Source of the DNA: Variovorax sp. 679
Lineage (GTDB): Bacteria; Pseudomonadota; Gammaproteobacteria; Burkholderiales; Burkholderiaceae_C
DNA length: 64,000 bases
Direction of reading: 5' to 3'
Assembly: GCF_003952185.1 (NCBI RefSeq)
Contig: NZ_RXFS01000005.1
Location: 434,001-498,000, forward strand
Shown here piece by piece: positions 1-8,802 of this stretch (its first letter is position 1; each line of letters opens with the position of its first letter). The notes beneath the pieces are model-generated. The model worked only from the letters and a program-made list of their open reading frames with translations, had not been told where the DNA came from and did no database searches. The position numbers and the translations under genes were made by a program.

Positions 1-652
1 ACGGTTTCAGATGCCGGAAAGACAGCTCCTGCAACTCGCGGTAGGTCTGGTTCAGCCCGAGCCGGTGCGCGATGGGAGCGTAGATGTCCAGCGTCTCGCG
101 CGAAATGCGGCCCCATTTTTCACGCGGTGCATCGGCCAGCGTGCGCATGTTGTGCGTACGGTCCGCCAGCTTGACGAGGATGACGCGCACGTCGCGCGCC
201 ATGGCCAGCAGCATCTTGCGGAACGACTCGGCCTGGTTCTCTTCGCGGGTGTTGAACTGCAGCTTGTCGAGCTTGGTGAGCCCGTCGACCAGCTCCGCGA
301 CCGGAGCGCCGAAGCGTTCGATGAGTTCCGGCTTGGTGACGCCGCAATCCTCGATGGCATCGTGGAGCAGGGCGGCCATCAGTGCCTGCGCGTCGAGCTT
401 CCACTCGGCACACTGTGCCGCCACGGCGATGGGATGGGTGATGTACGGCTCGCCGCTGTTGCGCAGTTGCCCCAGGTGCGCCTCGTCGGCGAAGCGGTAG
501 GCGCGGCGGACCAGTTCGGTATCTTCCGGACTCAGGTAGTCCAGTCGGGCGGTCAGTGCGGCAAAGCTCGCGGCGGCCGCGTTCAGCGCCGCCGGACTCG
601 GTTTCGGCGTGCCTTTCGGGGCATGGGACTGAGATTTGGCGACCGCGCTCAT
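1..652 (-). CDS. spoT: Bifunctional (p)ppGpp synthetase/hydrolase, N-terminal part (runs off window)
   Basis: RelA/SpoT family enzyme that makes and degrades the stringent-response alarmone (p)ppGpp in the cytoplasm. Only about 217 N-terminal residues are inside the window; the gene continues past base 1. The visible part is the HD hydrolase domain: FADEAHLGQLRNSGEPYITH, then the metal-site motif LLHDAIED near residues 93-100, then LVKLADRTHNMRT. The intact HD and ED residues indicate a hydrolase-competent SpoT/Rel rather than a synthetase-only RelA. The ATG gives MSAVAKSQSHAPKG, a short variable leader before the conserved fold. It is the last visible gene of the yicC-gmk-rpoZ-spoT run, the usual proteobacterial context, but an apparent terminator separates it from rpoZ. 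The synthetase, TGS and ACT domains cannot be checked here. Confidence 0.95.
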   Translation of the reverse strand, partial: MSAVAKSQSHAPKGTPKPSPAALNAAAASFAALTARLDYLSPEDTELVRRAYRFADEAHLGQLRNSGEPYITHPIAVAAQCAEWKLDAQALMAALLHDAIEDCGVTKPELIERFGAPVAELVDGLTKLDKLQFNTREENQAESFRKMLLAMARDVRVILVKLADRTHNMRTLADAPREKWGRISRETLDIYAPIAHRLGLNQTYRELQELSFRHLKP

Positions 653-696
653 GGCTACCACTTTAGCGTGACCGCTGTATGGACGCGGCCGGACAT

Positions 697-725
697 AAAA
701 AAAGCACCGCTTTGCGGTGCCTTTT
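697..725 (-). terminator. Intrinsic terminator between rpoZ and spoT
   Basis: Perfect 7-bp stem GCACCGC/GCGGTGC with a 3-nt loop. Read on the minus strand it is followed by seven T residues, a textbook intrinsic terminator 26 bp after the rpoZ stop. On the plus strand the stem is followed only by CTTTT, so the minus direction is the stronger call. It implies that spoT is partly uncoupled from rpoZ, by read-through or its own promoter. Confidence 0.8.
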
Positions 726-745
726 CGTTGCAGGGCTGCGTCAGA

Positions 746-949
746 TCAGCCCGGCACCTTCTTGAGCATTTCGAGGCCGATCTTGCCTTCGGCGATCTCG
801 CGCAGGGCGGTCACGGCGGGCTTGTTCTTGCTCTCGATCTTGGGGGCATGGCCCTGGCTCAGCATGCGCGCACGGTACGTGGCGGCCAGAACGAGCTGGA
901 AGCGGTTCGGAATGTTGACGAGACAATCTTCGACGGTGATGCGGGCCAT
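746..949 (-). CDS. rpoZ: RNA polymerase omega subunit
   Basis: Small RNA polymerase subunit that helps beta-prime fold and assemble and forms part of a ppGpp-binding site in proteobacteria. The 67-residue product starts [20 protein letters not shown] and contains [10 protein letters not shown], followed by the family hallmark around [16 protein letters not shown]. It is shorter than the E. coli protein (91 aa) because the variable C-terminal tail is missing, which is common in Burkholderiales. It lies 43 bp downstream of gmk and upstream of spoT in the classic order, and ends just before a strong terminator. Confidence 0.96.
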   Translation of the reverse strand: MARITVEDCLVNIPNRFQLVLAATYRARMLSQGHAPKIESKNKPAVTALREIAEGKIGLEMLKKVPG

Positions 950-992
950 GATGAGAATCTTTCGGTCGGTCTGGGAGCGGTGAGCTCGGAAA

Positions 993-1637
993 TCAGGGGA
1001 TGTTCAGTGCGGCGAAGGTGTCGGCACGCGCACGGCGTTGCGCGGAATACCGGAGTCGCTGAGCGTGGACGATCGCCTTGAGATCGAAAAGTGCGCGCTC
1101 AAATAACTCGTTGATTATAACGAAGTCGAATTGCCCGGCCTGGGCCATCTCTTCGGCGGCGTTCTTCAGCCGCGTTTCGATGACCGCGGCACTGTCTTCG
1201 CCGCGCCGTTCGAGCCGGGAGCGCAGTTCTTCCCAGCTGGGGGGCAGGATGAAGATCATGACCGCGTTGGCAAAGGTCTTGCGGATCTGCAGTGCGCCCT
1301 GGAAGTCGATCTCGAGGATGACATCGGCCCCCTGGGCGATGCGCTCCTCGATGGCCTTCTTTGAAGTACCGTAGCGGTGGCCGTGCACATGGGCCCATTC
1401 CACGAAGCCATCGGCCGCGATCAGCGCGTCGAACTCCGTTGGCGAGGCAAAGAAGTACTCGCGGCCGTGCTTTTCCTGCCCGCGCGGCGACCGGGTCGTG
1501 TGGGACACCGAAGGCTGCACCGCCGAATCGAGTTCCATCAGCGCCTTGACCAGGCTCGATTTGCCGGCGCCGCTGGGCGCCGCCACCACGAAGATATTGC
1601 CGGGGTAGTCCATTCTTTCGCTCGTCTTCGTCGTCAT
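993..1637 (-). CDS. gmk: Guanylate kinase
   Basis: Cytoplasmic enzyme that phosphorylates GMP to GDP with ATP, feeding GTP and ppGpp pools. The 214-aa product has the P-loop APSGAGKS at residues 20-27, the GMP-binding segment [21 protein letters not shown], and the lid region [10 protein letters not shown], all in normal order and length. The chosen ATG overlaps the yicC stop as ATGA, which suggests translational coupling; a second ATG eight codons in (MDYPGN) is an alternative start. Same-strand neighbours are yicC upstream and rpoZ downstream, the usual arrangement. Confidence 0.96.
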   Translation of the reverse strand: MTTKTSERMDYPGNIFVVAAPSGAGKSSLVKALMELDSAVQPSVSHTTRSPRGQEKHGREYFFASPTEFDALIAADGFVEWAHVHGHRYGTSKKAIEERIAQGADVILEIDFQGALQIRKTFANAVMIFILPPSWEELRSRLERRGEDSAAVIETRLKNAAEEMAQAGQFDFVIINELFERALFDLKAIVHAQRLRYSAQRRARADTFAALNIP

Positions 1638-2557
1638 TCGATGTTCTGGACCTGTTCGCGCATCTGCTCGATCAGGACCTTCATGTCCACGCCGATGCGC
1701 GTGAGCTCCAGCGCCGCCGACTTCGAGCCCAGGGTGTTGGCCTCGCGATGAAGCTCCTGGATCAGGAAGTCGAGGCGCTTGCCTATTTCTCCGCCCTTCT
1801 TGAGCAGTCGCTCGATCTCGTCGAGGTGCGAATTCAGCCGGGTGAGTTCTTCCGCCACGTCGATGCGGATCGCGAAGGCGGTGGCTTCGGTCAGGGCGCG
1901 GTCCTGGGCGGCTTCGGGCAGCGTGCCGCCCGTGCCGGCGGTCAGCCCCATGGCCTCCTGCCAACGCTCCAGAAAGCGGGTGCGCTGCTGTTCGACCAGC
2001 TGCGGCACCAGCGGGCCGGCCTGTTGCACCAGGGTGCGCAGCTGGGCGAGGTGGGCTTCGAGCATCCTGGCCAGCCGAGTGCCTTCGCGCTGGCGAGCCG
2101 AAATCAGGTCTTCGAGCGCCTTGCCCGTCACTTCGAGCAGATCGGTGCCCCAGTCGCCGCGGGCGGCGCTGTCGCCGCCGGCCAGGCGCAGCACGTCGGC
2201 CACGCTGAGCTCGCGAGCGCCGGGCAGCCATGCCTTGACGCTGTCCTGTACCCCGTTGAGCCGCTGCAGCAGCTTCACGGAGGGCTCGACCACCCCAGCC
2301 TGGGCCGTACTCTCGATGGCGGCGCGCACTTCGACCTTGCCGCGCTTGAGCTTGCCCGTGAGCAGCTCGCGCAGGGCGGTTTCATGCTGGCGGAGCTCTT
2401 CCGGCAGCTTGAAGGTGAGATCGAGGAAGCGGCTGTTGACCGAGCGGATTTCAACCCCGAGCCGGCCCGCGGCGGAAGGCCGTGCCTCGGCTTCGGAGTG
2501 GCTGCCTGCGGGGCCGTTCTGGCCGCTGGCGTAGCCGGTCATGCTGTAAACTGGCAT
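1634..2557 (-). CDS. yicC: YicC/YloC family endoribonuclease
   Basis: Member of the YicC (UPF0701) family. E. coli YicC is reported to be an endoribonuclease acting on small RNAs. The 307-aa product opens with the family signature MTGYASG, followed by the conserved [20 protein letters not shown] and LKRGKVEVR, and ends with [20 protein letters not shown] and [14 protein letters not shown], so both family domains are present and the length is normal. An inserted Ala/Gly/Pro-rich stretch sits near residues 12-28. The stop overlaps the gmk start. It diverges from the Ser/Thr kinase gene, with about 90 bp between the two starts. Confidence 0.93.
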   Translation of the reverse strand: MPVYSMTGYASGQNGPAGSHSEAEARPSAAGRLGVEIRSVNSRFLDLTFKLPEELRQHETALRELLTGKLKRGKVEVRAAIESTAQAGVVEPSVKLLQRLNGVQDSVKAWLPGARELSVADVLRLAGGDSAARGDWGTDLLEVTGKALEDLISARQREGTRLARMLEAHLAQLRTLVQQAGPLVPQLVEQQRTRFLERWQEAMGLTAGTGGTLPEAAQDRALTEATAFAIRIDVAEELTRLNSHLDEIERLLKKGGEIGKRLDFLIQELHREANTLGSKSAALELTRIGVDMKVLIEQMREQVQNIE

Positions 2558-2648
2558 TGCGCCTCACTGTGGTTTTGCTTGCATGCACCGAGGCGTCGGC
2601 ACGGCGTTCGCTTGCCGCACCATCGCCTTCGGGCGAAACTCCCGGATT

Positions 2649-3656
2649 ATGTCAAAGGTCAAGCCTACGCCCCTGCCGCCCGATACGGTCATTGGTGGTT
2701 ACCGCGTTGTACGCCGGCTTTCCGCGGGCGGTTTCGGTGTCGTCTACCTCGCCATCGATTCCAGCGGACAACAGGTGGCCATCAAGGAATATCTGCCGTC
2801 GTCGCTCGCCACCCGGGGGCCGGGCGAGCTTGCGCCGCAGGTGCCGCCCGAGAAGCTGTCCCTCTACCGGCTGGGCCTCAAGAGCTTCTTCGAGGAGGGG
2901 CGTTCCCTCGCGCAGATCTCGCATGCCTCGGTGGTCAGCGTGCTCAATTTCTTCCGCGAGAACGAGACCGTCTACATGGTCATGAACTACCTGGAGGGCG
3001 CCACCCTGCAGGATTTCGTGGTCACGGCGCGCGACCTGAAGAAGCAGAAGGTGTTCCGCGAGTCGACCATCCGCTCGCTGTTCGACGAGATCCTGCGCGG
3101 CCTGCGCATCGTCCACCAGTACAAGATGCTGCACCTGGACATCAAGCCGGCCAACATCTTCGTCACCGACGACGACCGCGCCGTGCTGATCGATTTCGGC
3201 GCCGCGCGCGAAGTGCTCAGCAAGGAAGGCATCTTCATCCGCCCGATGTACACCCCCGGCTTCGCGGCCCCCGAGATGTACCGGCGCGATTCGTCCATGG
3301 GCCCCTGGACCGACATCTACGCCATCGGTGCCTGCATCTACGCCTGCATGCAGGGCTATCCGCCCAACGACGCGCCGCGGCGCATCGAGAAAGACCGCCT
3401 CAGCCTGTCGCTGTCGCGCCTGCGCGGCGTGTACTCCGACAACCTGATCGAGGTGGTCGAGTGGTGCATGTCGCTCGACCCGCTGTCGCGCCCGCAGTCG
3501 GTCTTCGCGCTGCAGAAGGAACTCAGCCGCGAGGGCGAGCGCCGCTACACGAAGCTCACGGTGGGCGAGAAGGTGCGCCTGTCGATCGACAACATCCGTT
3601 CCTTCGACAAGAAGGGTCTGCCCAAGGCTGCCGCGCCCACCACGCGCCCTGCATGA
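2649..3656 (+). CDS. Serine/threonine protein kinase (Hanks type)
   Basis: Cytoplasmic eukaryotic-type protein kinase of 335 aa. Visible subdomains: glycine loop SAGGFGVV (residues 25-32), VAIK lysine at 46, catalytic loop HLDIKPAN (162-169) and DFG (182-184), then an activation segment ending TPGFAAPEMY. The catalytic-loop HRD is HLD, so it lacks the arginine that normally reads activation-loop phosphorylation, although the catalytic Asp, Lys and Asn remain. No transmembrane helix or sensor domain follows the kinase fold. The ATG giving MSKVKP is preferred over a start 22 codons upstream, whose extension looks non-coding. The PP2C gene follows after 4 bp, so the pair probably forms a kinase/phosphatase switch. 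Targets are unknown. Confidence 0.9.
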   Translation: MSKVKPTPLPPDTVIGGYRVVRRLSAGGFGVVYLAIDSSGQQVAIKEYLPSSLATRGPGELAPQVPPEKLSLYRLGLKSFFEEGRSLAQISHASVVSVLNFFRENETVYMVMNYLEGATLQDFVVTARDLKKQKVFRESTIRSLFDEILRGLRIVHQYKMLHLDIKPANIFVTDDDRAVLIDFGAAREVLSKEGIFIRPMYTPGFAAPEMYRRDSSMGPWTDIYAIGACIYACMQGYPPNDAPRRIEKDRLSLSLSRLRGVYSDNLIEVVEWCMSLDPLSRPQSVFALQKELSREGERRYTKLTVGEKVRLSIDNIRSFDKKGLPKAAAPTTRPA

Positions 3657-3660
3657 CATC

Positions 3661-4566
3661 ATGAAATTCTCCGTCTTCCAGGTCAGCCGCAAGGGCGGGC
3701 GTCTCAAGAACGAAGACCGCATGGGCTATTGCTACACGCGGGAATCGGGGTTGTTCGTGCTGGCGGACGGCATGGGCGGGCACCCGGAAGGCGAAGTGGC
3801 GGCGCAGCTCGCGCTGCAGACCATTGCCGCGCTCTACCAGCGCGAGGCACGCCCGACCGTGAAGGACGTGAAGTCGTTCCTGGCCGAATCGGCCATGGCC
3901 GCGCACCAGCAGATCATGCGATACGCGAGCCACAAGGCCATGCTCGACACGCCGCGCACCACCGTCGTCGCGGCCGTGCTCCAGGGCACCACCGCCACCT
4001 GGATGCACTGCGGCGATTCGCGCCTGTACGTCGTGCGCGACGGCCGCCTGCTGGTGCGCACGCGCGACCACTCGCACGCCGAGCGACCCAAGCCGCACGG
4101 CTCCGACATGCCCGTCAACCGCAACCTGCTGCTGACCTGCCTCGGCTCGCCGACCACGCCGCTCTTCGACGTTTCGGCGCCGCTGCAGCTGCAGCGCGGC
4201 GACCGCATCATGCTGTGCTCCGACGGCGTCTGGGGCGTGCTCGACGACGAGCTGATCGTGCACACGCTTTCCTCCGGCAAGCCCGTGTCCGATGCCGCCC
4301 CCGACCTCGCCGAAATGGCCCTGCGCAAGGGCGGTGCACACAGCGACAACGTCACGCTCATCGCGCTCGAATGGGAAATGCCCGACAGCGCCGATGACCG
4401 CAGCGGCGTCTCCACCGAAACCATCGAGGACGGCGTGTTCGCCTCGACCATCCAGGCCGGCATGCCCTCCGACAACGAGATCGACGACCTCGACGAAGAC
4501 GCCATCGAGCGTTCCATCGCCGAGATCAACGAAGCCATTCGCCGATCGGCAGCACGCAAGAGCTAG
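3661..4566 (+). CDS. PP2C-family serine/threonine phosphatase
   Basis: Metal-dependent protein phosphatase of 301 aa, presumed partner of the adjacent kinase. PP2C motifs appear in order: KNEDR (residues 16-20), [13 protein letters not shown] (33-45) with the metal-binding Asp and Gly pair, [24 protein letters not shown], and the C-terminal [12 protein letters not shown]. The last 60 residues after the catalytic fold are acidic ([14 protein letters not shown]) and may be a regulatory tail. It starts 4 bp after the kinase stop, indicating co-transcription, and is followed by a probable terminator. Confidence 0.93.
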   Translation: MKFSVFQVSRKGGRLKNEDRMGYCYTRESGLFVLADGMGGHPEGEVAAQLALQTIAALYQREARPTVKDVKSFLAESAMAAHQQIMRYASHKAMLDTPRTTVVAAVLQGTTATWMHCGDSRLYVVRDGRLLVRTRDHSHAERPKPHGSDMPVNRNLLLTCLGSPTTPLFDVSAPLQLQRGDRIMLCSDGVWGVLDDELIVHTLSSGKPVSDAAPDLAEMALRKGGAHSDNVTLIALEWEMPDSADDRSGVSTETIEDGVFASTIQAGMPSDNEIDDLDEDAIERSIAEINEAIRRSAARKS

Positions 4567-4569
4567 ACA

Positions 4570-4607
4570 GGCCGCACAAGAGCGGCCGCCCCTTCTTTCT
4601 TTTTTTG
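4570..4607 (+). terminator. Probable terminator after the kinase/phosphatase pair
   Basis: Stem GGCCGC/GCGGCC with a 6-nt loop, followed four bases later by a T-rich run ending in eight consecutive T residues. It starts 4 bp after the phosphatase stop and ends 9 bp before the rph ATG, so rph would need read-through or a promoter inside this short gap or within the phosphatase gene. Confidence 0.6.
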
Positions 4608-4616
4608 GATTCGACA

Positions 4617-5348
4617 ATGACTGCTTTCACACGAAGCGGCGGCCGCGCCGCCGACCAGTTGCGCCCGGTGCGCATCACCCGTGGCTTCACCATCCATGCC
4701 GAAGGCTCGGTGCTCATCGAGTTCGGCCAGACCCGCGTGCTGTGCACCGCCTCCGTCGAGGAGAAGGTGCCGCCGCACAAGAAGGGCAGCGGCGAAGGCT
4801 GGGTCACGGCCGAGTACGGCATGCTGCCGCGTGCCACCCACACCCGCAGCAGCCGAGAGGCAGCCAAGGGCAAGCAGACCGGCCGCACGCAGGAAATCCA
4901 GCGCCTCATCGGCCGCTCGATGCGCGCCGTGTTCGACCTCGCCGCGCTCGGCGAACGCACCATCCACCTCGACTGCGACGTGCTGCAGGCCGACGGCGGC
5001 ACGCGCACCGCGGCCATCACCGGCGCCTTTGTCGCTGCACAGGACGCCGTCAACAAGCTGATCGCCTCTGGCGCCCTGGCCGCATCGCCCATCAAGGGCC
5101 ATGTGGCCGCCATTTCGGTGGGCATCGTCGAAGGCGTGCCGCTGCTCGACCTCGAATACACCGAAGACTCCGCCTGCGACACCGACATGAACGTCGTCAT
5201 GACCGGTGCCGGCCACTTCGTCGAAGTGCAGGGCACGGCCGAGGGCGTGGCCTTCACGCGCGAAGAAATGAACATCCTGCTCGGCCTGGCCGAGAAGGGC
5301 ATCGGCGAGCTCGTGGCCTTGCAGAAGCAGGCACTGCTCGCGAACTGA
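4617..5348 (+). CDS. rph: Ribonuclease PH
   Basis: Phosphorolytic 3'-5' exoribonuclease that trims tRNA and other RNA 3' ends. The 243-aa product matches the family end to end: [50 protein letters not shown] with the conserved Arg-rich phosphate site, [36 protein letters not shown] and [21 protein letters not shown]. Length is typical (about 240 aa). The ATG giving [10 protein letters not shown] is preferred; a TTG four codons upstream would add nothing conserved. It is followed by rdgB, a common pairing. Confidence 0.97.
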   Translation: MTAFTRSGGRAADQLRPVRITRGFTIHAEGSVLIEFGQTRVLCTASVEEKVPPHKKGSGEGWVTAEYGMLPRATHTRSSREAAKGKQTGRTQEIQRLIGRSMRAVFDLAALGERTIHLDCDVLQADGGTRTAAITGAFVAAQDAVNKLIASGALAASPIKGHVAAISVGIVEGVPLLDLEYTEDSACDTDMNVVMTGAGHFVEVQGTAEGVAFTREEMNILLGLAEKGIGELVALQKQALLAN

Positions 5349-5402
5349 CGACAGCCACCGGCGCCCGCCGGTCGGGCGCCGCAGCAACCTTCCGATTCCC
5401 AC

Positions 5403-6002
5403 ATGAAACTGGTCCTGGCTTCCAACAACGCAGGCAAGCTCGCCGAACTCCAGCAACTCTTTGCCGAGCTGGCCGTCACTCTCGTGCCGCAATCGGCGCT
5501 GGGCGTGGGCGAGGCCGAGGAGCCCTTCCGCACCTTCGTCGAGAACGCGCTGACCAAGGCGCGCCACGCCAGCGCCGCCACCGGCCTGCCTGCCATCGCC
5601 GACGACGCTGGCCTGTGCGTCGATGCCTTCGGCGGCCTGCCGGGCGTCGACACCGCCTACTACGCCACGCAGTTCGGCTACGCCAAGGGCGACGCCAACA
5701 ACGTGAAGGCGCTGCTGGAACAGCTCGCAGGCGTGGCCAACCGCCGCGCCGCGCTGGTGAGCACGCTGGTCGCCCTGCGCAGCCATGACGACCCCGAGCC
5801 GCTCATCGCCGTCGGCCGCGTGGTCGGCGAGATTGCGCCCGCGCCCGTTGGCGACAACGGCTTCGGCTTCGATCCCGTGATGTATCTGCCGGCCTTCGGC
5901 AAGACCTTTGCCCAACTGCCGCCCGAAGTGAAGAACGCCAACAGCCACCGTGGCCGCGCCGCGCAGGCCATGCTGGCGTTGATACGCGAGCGCTGGCTGT
6001 AG
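5403..6002 (+). CDS. rdgB: RdgB/HAM1-type non-canonical purine NTP pyrophosphatase
   Basis: House-cleaning enzyme that hydrolyses dITP, ITP and XTP to the monophosphates, keeping deaminated purines out of DNA and RNA. The 199-aa product has the family signatures LASNNAGKLAELQ at the N-terminus, FVENALTKARHA, the catalytic GLPAIADDAGLCVDAF, and GDNGFGFDPVMYLP with KNANSHRGRA near the C-terminus. Length is normal. It lies 54 bp after rph and 3 bp before hemW, so it is probably one operon with them. Confidence 0.96.
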   Translation: MKLVLASNNAGKLAELQQLFAELAVTLVPQSALGVGEAEEPFRTFVENALTKARHASAATGLPAIADDAGLCVDAFGGLPGVDTAYYATQFGYAKGDANNVKALLEQLAGVANRRAALVSTLVALRSHDDPEPLIAVGRVVGEIAPAPVGDNGFGFDPVMYLPAFGKTFAQLPPEVKNANSHRGRAAQAMLALIRERWL

Positions 6003-6005
6003 TCG

Positions 6006-7268
6006 ATGGCTACTACCTTCCCGATCCAGCCGGCGCAGTCCGTCGGTGCGCCGCAGGCCAACGACGTGCTGCACTGGATGCGGCCCGGCCCGCTGCAGCT
6101 CAGTGCGCTGCCACCGCTGTCGCTCTACATCCACCTGCCGTGGTGCCTGCGCAAGTGCCCGTACTGCGACTTCAACTCGCACGAATGGCGTGCCACCAGC
6201 GAGGCGGATGTCGACGGCATTCCCGAGGCCGCATACATCGACGCACTGGTGGCCGACCTCGACGCCGCACTGCCGCTCATCTGGGGCCGCACCGTCCACA
6301 CCATCTTCATCGGCGGCGGCACGCCCAGCCTGTTCTCCCCGCAGGCCATCGACCGCCTGCTGGGCGACATGCGCGCGCGCCTGAAGCTCGCGGCCGACTG
6401 CGAGATCACGCTCGAAGCCAACCCAGGCACATTCGAGCGCAACCGCTTCCGTGCCTATCGTGCAGCCGGCGTCACGCGCCTGTCGGTCGGCGTGCAGAGT
6501 TTCAACGACGAGCACCTGAAGGCGCTGGGCCGCGTGCACGACCGCGCGCAGGCCATTGCCGCCCTCGAGGAGGCCGCGAGCACCTTCGACACCTTCAACC
6601 TCGACCTGATGTATGCGCTGCCGGGCCAGACCCTGGAGGCCCTCGACGCCGACCTGTCGCAGGCACTGGCGCTCGCGCCGCCGCATCTCTCGGTGTATCA
6701 CCTGACCATCGAGCCCAACACCTGGTTCGCCAAGTTTCCGCCCACGCTGCCCGAGGACGACATCGCCTACGCCATGCTCGACCGCATCACCGAGCGCACC
6801 GGCGCCAGCGGCATGTCGCGCTACGAGGTGTCGGCCTATGCGCGCGAGGGGCATCACTGTGCGCACAACCTCAATTACTGGCAGTTCGGCGACTACCTCG
6901 GCATTGGCGCGGGCGCGCACAGCAAGCTGAGCTTTGCGCACCGCATCGTGCGCCAGGTGCGCTTTCGCGAGCCGCGCCTGTACATGGAGAACGCGCGCGC
7001 GGGTGCCGCGGTGTCCCAGAGCGACGAAGTGGCGCTGGCCGATCTGCCGTTCGAGTTCATGCTCAATGCGCTGCGGCTGAAGCAGGGCTTCACGCTGCCG
7101 CAGTTCAGCGAGCGCACGGGGCTGGCGATGACGTCGATCCAGCGAGGCCTGGAGGAAGCGGAGCGCAAGGGGCTCGTGGCGCGCGACCTGTTCCGGGTAT
7201 GGCCGACCGAGCGCGGACTGGATTTTCTGAGCGATCTGCAGGCGATGTTCCTGCCCGACGAGGAGTAG
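6006..7268 (+). CDS. hemW: Radical SAM heme chaperone HemW
   Basis: HemN-like radical SAM protein that inserts heme into respiratory enzymes; older annotation called it an oxygen-independent coproporphyrinogen oxidase. The 420-aa product has the cluster motif CLRKCPYC (CxxxCxxC) near residues 46-53 in the context YIHLPWC, then TIFIGGGTPSLF, TLEANPGTFE, LSVGVQSFNDEHLKALGR, and the HemW C-terminal domain (FEFMLNALRLKQGF). HemW lacks an extra N-terminal cysteine of true HemN, consistent with this start. It follows rdgB by 3 bp; tRNA-Ser lies just downstream. Confidence 0.95.
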   Translation: MATTFPIQPAQSVGAPQANDVLHWMRPGPLQLSALPPLSLYIHLPWCLRKCPYCDFNSHEWRATSEADVDGIPEAAYIDALVADLDAALPLIWGRTVHTIFIGGGTPSLFSPQAIDRLLGDMRARLKLAADCEITLEANPGTFERNRFRAYRAAGVTRLSVGVQSFNDEHLKALGRVHDRAQAIAALEEAASTFDTFNLDLMYALPGQTLEALDADLSQALALAPPHLSVYHLTIEPNTWFAKFPPTLPEDDIAYAMLDRITERTGASGMSRYEVSAYAREGHHCAHNLNYWQFGDYLGIGAGAHSKLSFAHRIVRQVRFREPRLYMENARAGAAVSQSDEVALADLPFEFMLNALRLKQGFTLPQFSERTGLAMTSIQRGLEEAERKGLVARDLFRVWPTERGLDFLSDLQAMFLPDEE

Positions 7269-7300
7269 GGCCGCGCGGTCGGCTTAAAATCGTCGGCTTC

Positions 7301-7388
7301 GGAGAGTTGGGTGAGTGGTTTAAACCAGCAGTCTTGAAAACTGCCGACGTGAAAGCGTCCGTGAGTTCGAATCTCACACTCTCCGCCA
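7301..7388 (+). tRNA. tRNA-Ser (anticodon TGA)
   Basis: Class II tRNA of 88 nt. The acceptor stem GGAGAGT pairs perfectly with ACTCTCC, followed by discriminator G and an encoded CCA. The anticodon stem GCAGT/ACTGC encloses the loop CTTGAAA with anticodon TGA (positions 7335-7337), which reads UCA and related serine codons. A long variable arm (CGACGTGAAAGCGTCC region) and the T-loop GTTCGAATC confirm a serine tRNA. It is encoded 32 bp after hemW and followed by its own terminator. Confidence 0.97.
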
Positions 7389-7395
7389 GTCACTC

Positions 7396-7429
7396 AAAGG
7401 GTTGGTGGGACTTCCCCGCCAGCCCTTTT
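7396..7429 (+). terminator. Terminator downstream of tRNA-Ser
   Basis: A 14-bp stem (left arm 7396-7409, right arm 7415-7428) with two G-U pairs on the plus-strand RNA and a 5-nt loop, ending in TTTT. It starts 7 bp after the tRNA CCA. The opposite strand reads the 3' end of the ABC ATPase gene into the same hairpin, so it may act in both directions. Confidence 0.75.
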
Positions 7430-7444
7430 CGCGTTCAGGGGCCG

Positions 7445-8800
7445 CTAGACGTGCACGTCCCCGACCGTCTCCCCATCCTCCGGCACGAACACCATCCCGG
7501 TCTTCGCGTTGTAGTCCATCAGCCCCGCGTAGCGGCCCCAGGCGATCATCGTCTCGAAGATCTTCTCGGGGTTGTCGTACGGCAGGGCGCTGCCGATGTC
7601 CTTGATCACGCGCTCGGCCTCGACTTCCTCGTATTCCTTGAGCAGCGCGATGATGATGTGGAACAGCCGCAGCTTGAACACCTGCTCCTCGAAGATCGCG
7701 CGCTTTCCGAGCCGGTCGGCGGCGACGAATTTCCGCCCGAGCTCCGTGAAGCGCACCTCCTGCCGCGGCGTGTCGATCAGATCGAGGATCTCGGCCGCCT
7801 TGAGGATGGCGATGGTCTCGCCGAACTCCTTTCCGATCTCGTCGGAAATGTCGTAGATGTTGGAGAGGTCCGGCGAGTCGCTGAGGATGCTCATCAGCCC
7901 CAGGATCTGTCCCACGGGCACCAGCGGAATCGACTCCATGCGCGTGCGCGCGCGCGAAACGGGCTGCCCCTTCACCGGCGTTTCCGGCGGCAGGTCGGGC
8001 AGCGTCATCGTGGTGATGCATTCATGGATCACGTTCACCAGCCGCTGGAACTCGGGGTCCCTGGCGTCGCGCGGATAGGGCAGCCTGTTCTCCAGCACGA
8101 GGCCGATGCGCCCCGGGCGCGGAAACACGACCACGATGCGCGTGGCCATCTCCACCGCCTCCTCGATGTTGTGCGTGACCATGAAGACTGAACTCAGGTC
8201 GCCGCCCGGGTCGCGCCACAGGCCGATCAGCTCCTGCCGCAGGTTCTCCGCGGTCAGCACGTCCAGCGCGCTGAAGGCCTCGTCCAGGCACAGCAGCTTG
8301 GGCCGCGAGACCAGCGCACGCGCAATGCCCACCCGCTGCCTCATGCCTCCGGACAGCTCGCGCGGAAAAGCCGAGTGGTAGTTGCCCAGTCCGATCAGCT
8401 CGATCGCCCGGTCGACGGCCGCGTCGCGCTCGGCGCGGCCGATCTTTCTCGACATCAGCCCCACCGCCACGTTCTGCTCGACCGTGAGCCACGGATAGAG
8501 CGCGAAGGTCTGGAAGACCACCGACGCTTCGGGATTCACGCCGCTGAGCGACTTGCCGTTGGCCAGAGCCCGGCCCGAACTCGGCTCGATCAGGCCCGTG
8601 AGGCAGCGCAGGATGGTCGACTTGCCCGAGCCGGACTGCCCCAGCAGCGCCAGGAACTCGCCCTCGCTCACGGCGAGGTCGATGTTGTCTAGCACCTTGA
8701 GCTCGTGGTTGCCGGCGGTCATGAAGGTCTTGGTGACGGCGCAGAGCTCGGCCACCGGCACGGACTGCTTCGGCTCCCTGGAGGGCGCGGGGGTGTTCAT
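7445..8800 (-). CDS. ABC transporter ATP-binding protein with C-terminal AAA-associated domain (nitrate/sulfonate type)
   Basis: ATPase of an importer of the nitrate/sulfonate/taurine family, 451 aa. Residues 1-270 are the ABC fold: Walker A GQSGSGKST, Q-loop VFQTFALYPWLTV, signature LSGGMRQRVGIARAL, Walker B LLCLDEAFSALD, and H-loop MVTHNIEEAV. The last 150 residues form a separate domain of the AAA-associated C-terminal type often fused to such ATPases (VGQILGLMSILSDSPDLSNI, then TELGRKFV and ALLKEYEEVEAERVIKDI). It starts 2 bp after the permease stop, so the two are co-expressed. The substrate cannot be named, because no binding protein is encoded next to it. Confidence 0.9.
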   Translation of the reverse strand: MNTPAPSREPKQSVPVAELCAVTKTFMTAGNHELKVLDNIDLAVSEGEFLALLGQSGSGKSTILRCLTGLIEPSSGRALANGKSLSGVNPEASVVFQTFALYPWLTVEQNVAVGLMSRKIGRAERDAAVDRAIELIGLGNYHSAFPRELSGGMRQRVGIARALVSRPKLLCLDEAFSALDVLTAENLRQELIGLWRDPGGDLSSVFMVTHNIEEAVEMATRIVVVFPRPGRIGLVLENRLPYPRDARDPEFQRLVNVIHECITTMTLPDLPPETPVKGQPVSRARTRMESIPLVPVGQILGLMSILSDSPDLSNIYDISDEIGKEFGETIAILKAAEILDLIDTPRQEVRFTELGRKFVAADRLGKRAIFEEQVFKLRLFHIIIALLKEYEEVEAERVIKDIGSALPYDNPEKIFETMIAWGRYAGLMDYNAKTGMVFVPEDGETVGDVHV

Positions 8801-8802
8801 GT

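Noticed and set aside
1634..2231. A longer upstream start for guanylate kinase reaching into yicC
   Set aside because: The extension lies inside the yicC coding sequence in another frame and has no kinase similarity. The ATG overlapping the yicC stop fits known operon structure.
7301..7445. tRNA-Ser as an integration site for a genomic island
   Set aside because: No integrase gene and no repeated copy of the tRNA 3' end were seen downstream in the window.
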